DNA of 64,000 nt from Aulostomus chinensis (GCA_037954235.1 JBBMOA010000022.1:4882001-4946000), one strand, 5' to 3'. Shown: positions 1 to 12,988, counted from the stretch's first letter. A program made the numbers and translations. Notes: generated by a model from the letters alone, not told the origin.

Positions 1-586
1 GATTATCTGAGCAAATCGCATCTTAAAACCTGCCTTGGAGCTTTTGCCTGGATAAAAACATGCCATTTCATGAGCAAAATGAATTTGGGAAAAAGCTTTT
101 TTTTTCTTTTTTTTAACCCACATCAGAAGGCATAACTTCAAGCACGACAGAACCCCTGGAAGCATGACAAACTTGACGCTAACAAACTTGGACAGAGAAC
201 AGATTTTCCAGACCCAATTATAGCAGAAAATCTTTTAAGAAACTCCTGGCTTAGCTCTGCAGAAAAATGGTTGTCGACAAAGCATTGTAATCACAAGGCC
301 AGCGTGTCACGAGTGTTTTAACGTTCACCAATCTGATCAAAGTCTCAGATAATGGTTCCTCCCCACACATCTTTACCTCAAAACACCTCCTCAGCCTGAT
401 GACCACCATGTCTGCTCGCAGTGTTTTTACTGGGAACGCACCATTATAAAACCGGGATTGTGGTAATGACCGCTTTAACGCAGGAATCAGATTTTAAGTT
501 TACAAAAAAAAAAAAAAAAAAAACCCCATCCTAGTTAATAGTGATTGCCTTCAAGCCTGCTTCAGACTACATCACAAGATGTGGTA

Positions 587-620
587 CCCCCCCCCCCCCC
601 CCACACACACACACACACAC
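587..620. repeat. poly-C followed by (CA)n
   Basis: A C-run of about 16 nt runs straight into about nine CA units. The open frames that overlap it are low-complexity artefacts. Confidence 0.9.
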
Positions 621-2624
621 AAAATAACTCTCCATGTGATACCCAATTACATTTTAAACTGGCACTAGAGTCATTCATCACCCTCACCTTCCTATCTATT
701 GGTACGGAGATGCTGATTTGGAAAAGGTGAACTGGAGAACTCAGTGAATACAGGGAGTACTTCATTCAGCCACACTGAGAAAAGACCTTTCTGTCATGAA
801 AATGGGAAACAAGTAGTCAAAACTTATGGAGCACACAGATTTAAAACATCCAGATGGGAAACATTAGGATTAAAGTCAACATTAATGCTCCAAAAAGTAC
901 AACGCATAAAGAATCGATAAGAAAATACAAGCATGAAACAAGGAGAGATGGGTGTGTTAGTGTAGTATTTGTGTGTGTTTGTGTGTGTGTGTGTGTGTGT
1001 AGTGCGAAGCCAGGAGTCTCCCAGCCCTATAATTACACCGCGGTGGGAGTGAAGCTGATAAGAGGCCTGAGGATATCAACGTCAAAGCAAGACAAGGAGA
1101 AGAGAGGTGGGCAGAGGAGAGCAGAGGAGAGGAGAAAAGAGGAACACATCATAAAATAAGGGGGGGGGGGGGCACAACATGATAACTTATCAACCACCAG
1201 CTTTTCTCTCTGACACTGCTTTTTCATTTCCTCCCTGCTAGTTATCTAATGACCCCTACGGCACACGCATGCATAAAAAAAAAAAAAAAAAAAAAACTTT
1301 ACAAGAAAGTTTATGCAACACAGCCCACGCAGTCAGAGTGTTTACCCGGGATGGGCGCGTGTAATCGATTCCTTGATTGCTTGCCGTTATGTAGAAACTC
1401 AAGTGGCTAATTAGGAAACTTGATCTTTTATGTCTCGTTTAGTACAATCTTAGACTGTATCACTCCCAGGGCTGGGACCTTGCCTTCAAAATAAAAGCAG
1501 CAATGCTTTAATACTATTACCATTCTGTCGATTCGTTTTATTTTTTAAAAATTCAGAAGAGAAGTCAAGTGCTTTAGTTATTACTGCAGTCAAACTACCA
1601 TTTTGACATCTTAGTGGGCTGCAAGACTCCCCCCCCCAAAAAAAAATCACATTAGCATTTAAATTGCTTTTTTCAACAAAAATTACAAAGATGTAAACCT
1701 TATCACCAACAATATTACCATTGAATTATCACTTAAAATGATTTCTTTCTTCAAAGTTTCTAATCTCAAATAAAACCACCAAAAAAACCCAACTATATCA
1801 TGCAGGTGTAAGATTTGCTGCAGATAGTGATGCAAGCCGCAAAACACAGACCAAGTAACACTGCTTCTCTCCTGTACTCACACATGCACTGTACCGTCAT
1901 GCAGCCAAAGCCCAAGTAAGGCCACTCCCGACAACATATTTTTCTGTTTCTGTTGTTAAGACAACGGGATGAGAATGAAGCACAGCCTATTAACACTTCA
2001 TTTTAACCACCAGCTGTCATTTCTAAGCGACTTGGCGCTGTTTAAATTCAGATTTTACAACCGCCATGACAAAAATCACGATAAACATATTGTACAGACA
2101 TCTGCCGCGCAGTGAATGGAATTTGGCGATACCTGCAAGGAAAATGATCACTCGAGAGAATTTAGACGCAACAGAACATCTTTTTACAGCGCAACACATT
2201 CACCTCCACTTAATAATTAATTGACGTGAAAGAAAATTTGTTTTTAGTTTCTTCAACGATACTATTTTCTGGTGTTCTTTGTCTTAGGAGAGGTCACTAC
2301 AACAAAACACTACATATACAATGTACAGTCCTTGGCTAAGTTATTTCTTTCAGAGCAGAGCTCTGTTGCTATGGGGATATGCCTCACATTGAGAGAAAGG
2401 AAAGTTAAGAAAAATTGTCCTTGACGCCCACTTTTCAACAGTGGAATGTGAGATGCTGAATGCTACAACAGTATACGCATCAACTGTAAAAGATGAGGAT
2501 GCAGCGTGGCGTCACCTGTTGCAGGTTTAAACTTTTCCGTTTCTGGTCCAGAAATCTACTGGCTTGAAGTCAGTTTCTACTTTCGGGACACACGATATCG
2601 GATTATTTGCCGATAGACTTCATA

Positions 2625-2790
2625 TAGCCATCCATCCCTTTTCTATTCCGCTTATCCATTACAAGTGGTGGGGATTGGGGTGGGGGTGGGGGTGGGGGGG
2701 TGGGGGGTTGGAGCCTATCCCAGCTGACATTTGGCGAGAGGCAGGGTTCACCCTGGACGGGTCACCAGTCCGTTGCAGGGCCATCAGGAG
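2625..2790 (+). repeat. Teleost interspersed repeat fragment, copy 1, with G-rich insert
   Basis: The segment has a CCATCC-type start, a CCGCTTATCC motif, then GGAGCCTATCCCAGCTGACA and CACCCTGGACGGGT. A second copy with the same block order is at 59441-59568 in this window. The pattern resembles the tail of a dispersed fish retroelement, but I cannot name the family from memory with certainty. A very G-rich stretch (about 2667-2710) sits inside this copy and is reduced in the other. Confidence 0.65.
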
Positions 2791-4128
2791 CAATTAGGGT
2801 TCAGTATCTTGCTCAAGGAGACTTGGACATGGTCACCGGGGGAAGTGAGGATTGATCCAGCGATCCTTCAGTTGCTGGACGGCCACTCGCCCTCTGGGCC
2901 ATGCTGCCCCCCCCTCCCCCACCCCCATACTCCATGTATACAAGAAGGTTTATATCATAGTTACATTTTGTAGATGCTGAAAAACACAGGTAAACATAGT
3001 GAATTTGAAAACCACTTGGAAAAGCCCATAAATCCCAATTACTGGCGTTTCCTCATCACTGATGATATTTATGCATGTGTTACCATGCATCCCCACAAGC
3101 CACACTTTGTTGTGGTGAATTGGAAAAAAGATGGCAGTCGCCTTCGCTATTTTCATCATCAGCTCTGAAAAGACAAATGGCGCATGACGGAGGAAAAAAA
3201 TATCCACAATATGATACAAATGAAATGATTCCAAAACCGACTGCCAAGCACCAGTTTGTATTCTGATTCAGTGCCACTTCTGTCAATCAGAATGAGAAAG
3301 TCTTCATTGCGTGAAACTGTAATGAAGATATTTTAGAGATTGAGACGATACGCTCATTCTAAAGAAATTGCACTGATGTCATCAATCAAGTAGGGTCATT
3401 TTCTCAGAGAATTCAATAAACCAACTTCATTTTGCAACCATCGGAGTAACCCCCCGTTGGCCTTTACAAAGAACTCGGGTGTAAAGAACTTCACTTTTTA
3501 AGACTCAGAAGCCACTTCTGCATCTTTTGAACACTCTTGAGGTACACATCACAATCCTTGATGCCACAGAATGGAGCACTCAGCCCGTCTATCTCAGCAG
3601 GCAGTGGTGCACGATAAGTTTGCTGCAGCATAAATATGATTAAAATACTGCAGAGTGAAGCAGATTTAGTGTATGCTTCTGCACAATATAACAGCAGAGT
3701 AATAAATCTTTCTGTAATTGCTGTAACCTGGACTTACCCTTAATTTGCACTTAACCAATTTCTTAAACCTCGTGGATTTATGAGTGATGAGAATGACAAG
3801 ACGGACAACATCATTTTCTGATTATAAAACTAATTCATTATCAATGCAACGCAGACTATCAGTGTATATTTCTAAGGGGATGGTGCATGGAGAGGAAAAG
3901 AAGCAGACGTATGTCAAGTCAGTGTTGATTTAATTGTGAGGTGAATTTTAAGTTAATTTTGGAAATGCTGCAAAAAAAAGATTTGTGCATCAAGTTTGTT
4001 TCCATCAAGTGGTTTGAAGCTAATTAAATAGGCTGCATTATGCCGCCCAAAGGTGGCCGTACATGGTTGCCCTACCAAACAGTGAAAGAAGAAGAAGAGT
4101 CTACCAGCGTAAAATAGCGAGTCTAGAG

Positions 4129-4737
4129 CCCCTTTCACACTGCACCAAAAACGTGGGTCAACGCAGGTTTTTCGGCACTCTGAAAGGGTCGACTCAGCAT
4201 TTCGACACGCGTCGACCAACTCGCCAAGCGACCCGGGAGTTTAGCGGCTCGGCTCGGCTCGGCTGCAGTGTGAAAAGGGCAACCCGCGTCGTCTCAGGTT
4301 TCACACGACCTTCCTGTCGCATCCTGATTTTGTCACTGTGTTGCCTGTCAAGCTGTAATCGTGGAAGCGCCAGAAAAAAATAAATAAATGGAAAAAAAAA
4401 ACTTCGGCTGGGCTGAGAGCTGCTCACTCATCTCTCAATAAAGTTTTGGCCTCTGCCGTAAGATCAGTCCTCCTGTTGATGTCCCTAGAACGACAACGCG
4501 AACGTTCGACTCAAGGACGTCCATGTTGTCAGTTGTTTACCTCTCAGTGTTCCGGTGCACGTTTATGTGTAATGATGACGTTGTCAGCGCGATGACGTAT
4601 GAGAGAGAAACAAAAGCACGCAGCCCTCACAGCGGGACTTCAGACCCAGGTTTTTTGGAAGCTTGAATGCGCCCTCATGCTGAGCAAACGCGGGTCCAAA
4701 AACCCGCATTGACACGTGTTTTTCAGTGTGAAAGGGG
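4129..4737. mobile_element. Candidate non-autonomous DNA transposon with inverted termini
   Basis: The left end begins CCCCTTTCACACTG (4129) and the right end is its inverse, CAGTGTGAAAGGGG (ending 4737). The similarity continues inwards imperfectly through the ACGTG and GGTTTTT blocks. A third inverted copy of the terminus lies inside at 4265-4280 (GCAGTGTGAAAAGGGC), so a shorter unit of about 150 bp may be nested at the left end. No transposase frame is present. I could not identify a convincing target-site duplication, so the superfamily is undetermined. Confidence 0.6.
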
Positions 4738-4740
4738 TAC

Positions 4741-5640
4741 AATTGATCTTGAGTAGCAGCTAGTGTTGCACGCTGGAGATGAAGGCAACGTTTGAGGAAT
4801 TCCATCTCCTGGTTTGCTCATTTTTCGAGAAAAAGGCAATAGCCGCCTTCAGTGAGTGTAGAAAAGTTGTGAAGTTGAGAGAGTATCAACATTTTCAACA
4901 CACAACTACATTTCTACGCTGGTCCAAGCTGAAAGACCAGGCCTTCCAGAAAAGTGCAGAGTTTTAGTGATTGCTGTGGGCAAAAACTCTTGATTATGCG
5001 GCATGTTTTCTTTAAAAAAAAAATGCCATGAGTATGAAGGATATTTATGCAATTATATGCGATGAAATTGTGTGAATTTGCAAAAACTGCAGTTTGGTGA
5101 ATAAGATAAAAGTGAGTCCCCCAACACTCTGTCCTCACGAGGCTACGGCCTTCACGTAAAGAGTCGTTTCCAATGACCTCCTATGATAAGCTAGCGTACT
5201 GCGTCACAGGAAAGTTCTGGGAAAAATCAAGTTCTCGTCTGGTTTTACGTCAGACCCAAATAAACACACGGCTCAAACTTACGAACCCTTGATGAGTCAG
5301 ACAAGTCCCAAGCTTGTTTTTGTTGGCAAATGAGACGGATTTGCGGACTTCATCATGACTTCTTTGTAGGGTTTGCAGCTTTACAATGACATCACTTCAC
5401 AACGTTCCCAAAGCAATCGGGAGGAAAATGGCTGCTCTTGTGTGAAGTAGACACAACATTTTTCAACTTTCCGCGAAGATGTGTGACTTTTTTGCAACAC
5501 AAATGCAGGGATTATGAAACCACACGAGCCCCGCATATTTCACACGTTTTGCGTGGAAATCTGTGATTAATGCGGCGAAAGTGCGGCGTCTTAAGTGATC
5601 ACATAATCATGTTTTCTGGAGGGACCGAAAGACAAATAGG
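4741..5640. repeat. Probable degenerate interspersed repeat region
   Basis: The segment adjoins the inverted-repeat element and contains several near-repeated phrases (GATTATGCGGC, TTATGCAATTATATGCGATG, GTGATTAATGCGGCG). These look like decayed mobile DNA rather than gene sequence. There is a short frame at 4779-4967 with no recognisable domain. Family assignment would need a repeat library. Confidence 0.35.
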
Positions 5641-6983
5641 GGACGCAAAGACACGCTGTGGTCGCCATTTTCCTGCTGGACAGCTAAGCTAATATTTGCT
5701 AACTAACAGCAGCGATTGCACAAGTTAGCAACTTTAGCCTCTGACAGGTTCATGTTGAAACTGTTTGCATGTCACAACATCAGGAGAGGTATCACATTGA
5801 GACTGACCCCATGAATATTGTGCAACCACTATTCCAACTCAACCTGGTAACTAGTACAATAGATCATCGCAGCAGGAGTGAGTGTGACACCTACTGACCG
5901 GGAGGTGTAAATGCTGTCCATGGCACCTTTGACTAACTCAGTGTCGACTCTGAGCAGAGAACTCTGAGATTTTTCAAAGGGGGTGATGCATACAGAGGGA
6001 GGAAGAAGGCATTCAGTGTGAACAGGGGGACGGACTGAGTGAGGAACCTTTCACCGCTGCATTGTCCAGGATCTGTTAACCCACTGGTGTGGTGGTTCCA
6101 CTGTCTCAACGGAAACAACAGCCCATTTACTGGTCCCTGCCTCTTTAGCTCCCCTGCACAACAAGAGCATATTAGCATTTGCAAGACCGGTGGTCATTCC
6201 CTCATTCGGGAGATGCAACCCACCGCCGCCACTCATACGTGACACGCTGGAAACAACAACAGCCGCTCATGTTTTAATCATAAACAGCCTTTGATCCTAA
6301 AATTGATATTAGCAGCCTGTTGTGTGATTAAACAGGCGTGGAGGAGTGTGTTATTGCAAGCACAACACTGAGGCGATTAATTAACTCGCTAGCCTTCACC
6401 TAATGCTTCTAAAGTTGGGACTACTGATTGGAGTGTGCAGAGGGGAGCTGTTGAAAGTAGTGCAGTGGCCTTAAGTGGCTCTTTCATCTTCTGTTTACTG
6501 AAAAACAAAACACGTGCCTCAAAAGTGGCTCTGTTAGAGGAGAGGGAGAGGGAGAGCAGGAGAACAAGAAGCAAAGACAAAACTTTAGAGAAACTCCTGT
6601 ACTTTCCTATAATAAGAGGGCAGGAGTTCACGATAGCCCCGAGCAAAAATCACTTTAATTCATTGATTGCAGTTGAGGCAACCCAACTTCCCCATGTGTT
6701 ATGTAATCCAAGTTCTGCCTAACAACAACAAAATCGGCACTAAATCTGATCATGTCTGGGGGTATTAAATTAAATAAATTAAGTAACTTCTGCTGAAGTG
6801 CGCAGCTCGTGACGTTCAATGAGTAACAACTCTTCTCACGGGCTTTAAACGCAGTGGCTGTACAAAGCAGGTAAACACCAGAATGAAAGTTGGCCTCGTG
6901 TGTTATCAACACTCGCAAAAACAAACTGCGTATTTAAAGTGCACCCATTTCAGAAGACTGCCCGAAGTTTCCGCGTCACTCAC

Positions 6984-7079
6984 CTGCGATACGAGTGGAA
7001 TGAGCGTTTGCTCCACCGAGCGAGTTTTGATTTCCAGACCGGAATCAAAGTTACTGTTGCCGCACGGAGATGAAGCCAT
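6984..7079 (-). CDS. ctnnal1: Alpha-catulin (catenin alpha-like 1), coding exon 1
   Basis: This minus-strand exon encodes 32 residues starting MASSPCGN and containing LEIKTRSVEQTL followed by a valine-serine-glutamine end. That matches the N-terminus of vertebrate alpha-catulin (DSGLEIKTRSVEQTL...PLVSQ). It ends in phase 0 at a strong GTGAGT donor. The ATG at 7079 is preferred: the frame stays open further upstream but has only a GTG at 7124, and the family starts with an M-A-short-S segment before the conserved block. The product belongs to the alpha-catenin/vinculin superfamily and acts as a cytoplasmic scaffold linked to Rho-GEF signalling and the dystrobrevin complex. The remaining exons lie beyond the left edge. 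The gene is divergent from elp2, with about 6.9 kb between start codons. Confidence 0.88.
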
Positions 7080-7420
7080 TCCCGCCGAGCGAGCAGCCCC
7101 TGCCTGCTGCCTTCTGCCTGCCACAATACACGGATGAGTTCTCCAAGAGCCGCACTCTGCCTGTTTCGCTGCTCTAAACTGGTGTGCCGGACTTGCTATT
7201 CCACACTGTGGGTTCTCACGAGATTTACGCGGTCGGTTACCGGGTGGCTCTCCTCACGCACACGATTCTTTAAATCCACTCCGGCTCGGTGGCTGCGCCG
7301 CTGTGCCCGCTAATGTCCATGTAGTTTACTCAGCCACGGCAGGGAGCGGACTGCAGCACACCACTGTGGGCAACCACACACACACACACACGCACGCACG
7401 CACGCACGCCCCGATTGTTA
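7080..7420 (-). promoter_or_regulatory. ctnnal1: CpG-rich ctnnal1 5' UTR and promoter region
   Basis: Directly upstream of the ctnnal1 ATG the base composition becomes GC- and CpG-rich (for example GCCGAGCGAGC, TTTACGCGGTCGG, GGCTGCGCCGCTG). The surroundings are AT-rich. This is the expected look of a vertebrate housekeeping-type promoter. It ends at a CA/CGCA microsatellite at about 7377-7409. The transcription start is not determined. Confidence 0.55.
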
Positions 7421-7469
7421 ATGTGCAGCCCAGTGGGTTCCAAAGTGATAAAAAGAGGTTGAGAAATTA

Positions 7470-7500
7470 AACTTTAAAGCAATACTTCACCCAATAAGTG
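7470..7500 (+). repeat. Dispersed repeat terminus (ATACTTCACCC family)
   Basis: The motif TTTAAAGCAATACTTCACCC followed by AATAAGTGTAT closely matches the inverse of 62095-62125, which reads AATACACTTATTGGG-like sequence then TAAAGTATCACTTTAAT. Both look like ends of the same dispersed fish repeat. Confidence 0.5.
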
Positions 7501-7729
7501 TATTTTGTGTGTATTTGTGCAGCAATCTTGCTGTGTGTTGTGTTTCTGTTTACTTTGCTCAGTAGGGACCTCCAAATATCTATGCAAATGTAAAAAAGTA
7601 AAGAAAAGTGGAGACGTTGTTGTAAAACAGGAGCTCAGCAGTGTTGGAGGTGTTGTGTTTTCAGGTTGTCCCACAGTTCTTCTTCTTATCAGTTAATGAA
7701 ATATCGCTGGAAGGCTTAGGGGGGAATTT

Positions 7730-8045
7730 CTTCAAATTTGGCTCTATATAAATGTCCACTGGGACTCCAGGATGAATTGAAACGATTTTGGAGGTCAAAG
7801 GTCAGCGTCAACTCAGCCTTGAGGGATTTTTTTTTTCAAATTTGACATCAACTGGGATTGAAAGTCTCTGTCACGTCACGTGTGTCAAGTTTAATACTGT
7901 TTTGGACACAATACTCTCATCAACGTGATATCTCCATATCTCTGGAATGCCTCGAGGAAATGTAGTCATTGTTGGCTCAATGTCCACTGGGATTCATGGA
8001 TGACCTGAACAAATGCTGGTGGTCAAAGGTCAGGGTCGCTGTGAC
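7730..8045 (+). repeat. Tandem pair of GGTCAAAGGTCA-bearing repeats
   Basis: Two units share the order CAAATTTGGCTC / AATGTCCACTGGGA / GGATGA / GGTGGTCAAAGGTCA-like block (7735-7815 and 7970-8045). A third related unit lies in elp2 intron 10 at about 26795-26890. The first carries a perfect DR1 motif, AGGTCAAAGGTCA (7792-7804). The second carries TGGTCAAAGGTCA (8020-8032). This is a dispersed teleost repeat of unknown class. Confidence 0.65.
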
Positions 8046-8596
8046 AGCTACACTTTGGGCTTGCATGTGAACACGATACCGTATTTCTAGTTGTGAATTA
8101 TCAACTTTCATAGTTCTCTTGCTAAAATGAGACCTTGGTGAGCCGAATGAACTCTACCTTATTTTTGCAGCAGCAGAAGTTCTTTAAATCTTGCTTGACA
8201 AGCAGGGACACAAGCATGCCGTTGTTCCTGGTCTTATATTGTGACACAGTAACTTCTACCCTCATTAAGCAGTACTGCTGCCTGGATTTGTGCAGGACCA
8301 ACATTTGGCCAAACTGTCAGCATGCAGATTTACTAACACGTCATACTACAATCACGCCAGACGGCTGGTAGTAGATGTGGCATACAAGCACTGTGGCGCT
8401 CTTAGAGAGGGCTTTTGCTGCCTGCCTAATCATCAACTATGGTGGCTAGCACTGTGTCAGCAGTGAGACAATGGCAGCATTTGTGTGTGTGTGTGTGTTT
8501 GTGTGTGCGCATATGTATTACAGCTCTCAGTCCCAGCCAGTATTTATTTAAAACCCCAGAGCTATGCTTTAGTTTAACCCTCCCTGTTTACACAGA

Positions 8597-8599
<3 letters not shown>

Positions 8600-8645
<46 letters not shown>
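8600..8645. repeat. (CA)n microsatellite, about 23 units
   Basis: Uninterrupted CA dinucleotides. A shorter GT tract lies about 90 bp upstream (8482-8510). Confidence 0.95.
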
Positions 8646-8646
<1 letters not shown>

Positions 8647-11600
8647 CATCATTGTAAAGGCATGCAAGCCTTTTGGCTGCCGTAAGCGCGCTGTGTTACG
8701 TGCCACTTTGATGAACGGCAGTGCGACTAACTAGATAATATCTCTTGTGTGTTTTGTTAATCTGCTCTGAGGCGTTCTTCCCAGCACTAAGATGATAACA
8801 AGCTCCACTCAGGCTACTTGCATTGTGCCGTAGCAACTTGTGTTGGCCCAAATGATTCTGTTCACAGAAGATAAGTTCAAGAGGCAGAATGCGATAAGAA
8901 AAGAGATGCAGCCTGTAAATGTTTCTGTGGAAATAGTTTATTATCATGTAGACAAATAGCTTCCGATCCACGAGCTTAAACAGCACGCACACACACACAC
9001 ATAATACATATCCTCACTGAGTGTCAGTGCCATGCTCCCCGCTGTGAGACAGGCTTGTTTTTGAAACAGTCCCTCATTTGTTCTGGAATATTCAATATTT
9101 GCTCCACTGCCTGTAATCTCTTTTAGGCACACTTGCATTTTGACAATTTGCAGAACATCCCTTTTATATTCATCAGCAAAGTCCAAGGGTATTACTCATC
9201 ATGTAAAAGGTGCTTATGCGTGTTGTGATTCTGTCACTAACAGCTGCTGCTCTCTTTCTGTGTGCTTTAGAAGTGCCGGCTTTTCCTCCCTCTGTGCAGA
9301 TCACTCTGCTGCCTGTGCAGCTCCAGGGACAGGAAGTGCTGAGCCTAAAGAGGTAGTAATTTTGCACTCTGCTACATTCAGAGCCCTAAAGTGGTCATAG
9401 AGAAAGAGAGAGCAAATATTTTTTTAAAGGCAAAAGATATAATTTGTTACCACAATTCAATTAATATTCGGTTAAAAAAACAAAAAACACAAGCTGTTAT
9501 GAAAATATATAAGATGTAACTTTGTCCACCAATTTGATTAATTGGAGGCCACGATGTGCGAGTTATTCCAACTTGTCCCCAAAATTCTAATAATTTGTCT
9601 CCAAAAGATTTAGTCGTTCCCGCAGTTTGAGTAATTTGTGGCCATGACATATTATTCACGCTTAATTAGTGAAATTAATCAAACAATGGGAACAAGTTAC
9701 CGCTTTTAGTTATATCTTGAATATTTCCCTCCTTGTCTCTCCGGCTGCTCTGGGCTTCTGTAGATATGTAAATGGAGTGCATGCAGTCACATTTCCACTC
9801 GGATAAGTAGATTGAAACGTGGGATTCAAAAGGAGGATTGTGTGAAAAGTTGAAAGATTTCTTCCCTGCATGATTACGGCCCTTCTATACACACGTTTAA
9901 CATCATCTTATTATATTCTGTATTTGGTGGTATAGTTGTACATTTACTGAACTTTGACGATACGTTTCTTATATTTACATGCCTCTCCATGGCAAATGTA
10001 ACCCTGAGCCTGCAGGTTAAGAAGAACTTATTTTAAAAAAAGAAAGAAAAAAAAACCCAACTAATCGCTCAGGCTTACCTGTGGATGAACTCAGCCGCTA
10101 AGCACAATGACTGGAGAGGCCTCTGTGAAGGGGAGGAGTTCAACCTGAGGTAAGATGAGGTTGTTTTTAATAACTCCCTCTAAATACTTCAACAGTTTAA
10201 GGCCTCAAGTTGTTTATAATGTCAGATGATTTCAGTCCGGGTGGGCTCACCGTTGTTTGTGCCAGTATGAACTCCCTCTCTTTCCAGTGCAAATAATCCA
10301 TGCCACAGCACAAGGAACTGGACGGGCATCAGACATTTTAAAATCCTCAAATCAAAAAGAGCGTTGCTAATAAGGAGCGGGTCATCTGTCTGCCAAGTAG
10401 TCACCCTCGGGGACACGGCTGATTTAATTGTGCATAAACAACAGACACCGCAAAGCGCCATGCAGACACCTGTTCTACTGTTCCGTCGTTGCATAATCAC
10501 GGATACTGATTATCATTCCGTTTCCATCCTGCTCGTCTTTGTGTGAAAGCTGCTGGATTTGTCCAGATGCTGAAGATGGATGACATAAACGGTCATCACA
10601 GGGCCTGGTGCTGGACTTAGGGTATCATGATTGATGGGCCACCATCACCATCTACCGCTATACGACATGGTATCAAAACAAGGACCTGGAACAGCAATAA
10701 AGTAGAGCGGAAAAAAAAAGAAGAAAAAGTTGTGATAGGTTGCTGTGTTATTTTTTTGCACATCCATAACACATCAGCTTTAAATTAGCGCTTACGTTAA
10801 AAACACAGTCACAGCCAAATACGTCTGTATGACAATGAACAGTTCCAAAAGGCTGTTGTTACCTTTGGTGTAACGACGTAATCATAGAGTGATTACATGA
10901 AGTGGTTTTGCCTGTATGTACTTGAGTGAGGGAATATCATTGAGAGAAAATGGCAAATGTAAACTCTTAAACAGTATTTAAAAGAGGATTAAAGTCTCTC
11001 TATCATCCCTCAACCCCTAAAGTATTTCCGTAAGTATGAACTTCATTATAGTCCCGAAATTACTGTTCTCTCATCCTAGACGCCGCAGGCACATTATTGA
11101 GTTATTGAGCGCTTGGTGGAAACATATTGCAAATGAATGAATAATAAAACATCTACAATAAAAGCAATATACTCATTTAATTTTGTGCTTTTCAAAATAC
11201 TTGATGAACCTCGTACCACCTGGTAACAAGTGGGTGAGTATTGATATATTTTAGCAGGTCGACCCAGAAGATAGCATCGCCACCCGATCTGGATTTTTAA
11301 GGCGGACTTTTGCTGACCGTTTACAATAAGCTCTGTGGCAAACCAAAGTTTAGGAGGTTTTGCATGATAAGCTTCACAAATGAACAGCATTTTTTTATGA
11401 CCTTTGGAATGCTAACACAAATATAAAGCTAACACTATTCAATGCTAACACACTACTACATAGGCACATGACTCCAGAGTCCCAACGAGTAGCTTAGCGC
11501 TGATTATTTCTTGTTCATTTTCATCACGATGATGGTTTGAGACTTTCAGTCTTGTCTTCACAAATGAATGCAATCAATCAGTCTGGGAGTACAAAGCAAA

Positions 11601-12903
11601 CTTTATGCTAAAACCAAGCTATGGTACGACTGTGGGACTCGTGACTTCAAGGCCGGCTAGTTCAGGCATCTTCTCCTTTCGGGTGATCAGGTTTGTGGTC
11701 TTGTTTTCCCACTTGTTGGAGGCTGCCCTTTTAAAGACACATAAACACATTCAATTACACAGACACATGAATACTGCCACATACATGAAAGTCATCTGGC
11801 GTGAAATGCAGAGAGTTCTACCTGGTCACCATGAGCTTAATGAGCAGGGTGTAAACTAACTTAACAAAGGCTTTGCCAAATGAGTTCCCACAAGAATTAT
11901 AAGGGGTCTTCATGAAAATACTGTATGATGCTAATACTAATTAATGCTAATTATAAATCCACATCTTACCATGTCTCTTCAGTGGAGATTTGATGTGCTT
12001 ACAGGGTTCCTATTAAAGGAACCCCACATTCCCATTTATCAAAGGTTCTTGTCATGTAACGATCATTAAGCGTGATGCTGGGCAGGCTAAGTCAAAGAGC
12101 ATTCACTGGACACACTTTCACATGGTGCGACTGGTGTAACTGAACGGTGGTGGGGAGGAAAGCACCTCCACAAAAAAGCTATCCATGTGCTCTCTTGTCT
12201 ATGAGAAAGAGGACTCCATCTCTCCTAAATAACCCCTCTCTCTCTTGTGCATTACCCATCGAATTTGACTAAACCAATCCTGCGTTATGTAAGCAGGTAC
12301 ACGTTTCTCCACAAGAGGATGACAAATGCATGGTGAAAGCAGGACGAAGACAATAGAGATGTTTTTCACTGATGCAGCTGTTTGGCTGCATCCCAGCTCG
12401 TGCCTGGCTGCCACTCCAGAGATGAGAGCCGTAGATGCATGGGTATCCTCCACAGAGGTCGTCTCACCCTGCCAAGTCTGTCGAAATCCTGTATTACCGA
12501 GGCAGACTGAGGAGGGGCAACAATGGCAAGACTAACAGTCTATTTTCTACCCAACAGTCGTTGACACTGTGTCACTTTTGTCTTTGTCACACACAAGTAA
12601 GCACCCCTCCTTCCCTTCTCCATCACTTCTCACCTCCTCATATTTGACTCGATCCCTGTTTGTCTTCGCTGCATTGTCATTTATTGTATCGTCTCAAGGG
12701 TTTGCAGATCCCACACACATTCTTCCCCTTGATCATGTCAAGAGGGTGCCTGGAAACTCTTCGTGACAAAAGTGTTGCCTCAACCTTTGAAATCCAAAAA
12801 GGCCCCGGGGTTTTTTAACAAGCAAGGCTGCCTGGCTGGCAGCTAGCTCAGCTGCGACCAGTCACCCTCAGTCAACAGGAGAGGGGATAATGCAGCTCGA
12901 CAT

Positions 12904-12905
<2 letters not shown>

Positions 12906-12988
<83 letters not shown>

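Larger units (their letters stand above)
1..6983 (-). other. ctnnal1: ctnnal1 intron 1 (partial), no coding exon seen
   Basis: This stretch lies downstream (minus strand) of the ctnnal1 exon 1 donor, and no further alpha-catulin exon was recognised on the minus strand, so it reads as part of a long first intron. Visible contents are low-complexity tracts (C-run plus CA repeat at 587-620, GT repeat at 971-1000, G-run at 1160-1172, A-run near 1276-1296), a teleost repeat fragment at about 2625-2790, a transposon-like element with inverted ends at 4129-4737, and further repeat-like sequence to about 5640. Short open frames here are not conserved-looking. Confidence 0.6.

Noticed and set aside
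4063..4427. Open frames on both strands with basic peptides
   Set aside because: They cover the inverted-repeat transposon-like element and show no domain or exon signals.
7079..7124. Upstream extension of ctnnal1 exon 1 to position 7124
   Set aside because: The frame is open but the upstream start is GTG, not ATG, and the family's conserved N-terminus fits the ATG at 7079.
9420..9680. AATTTGTGGCC-type phrases suggestive of another repeat
   Set aside because: Several similar short phrases are visible but I could not define ends or a second copy in the window.
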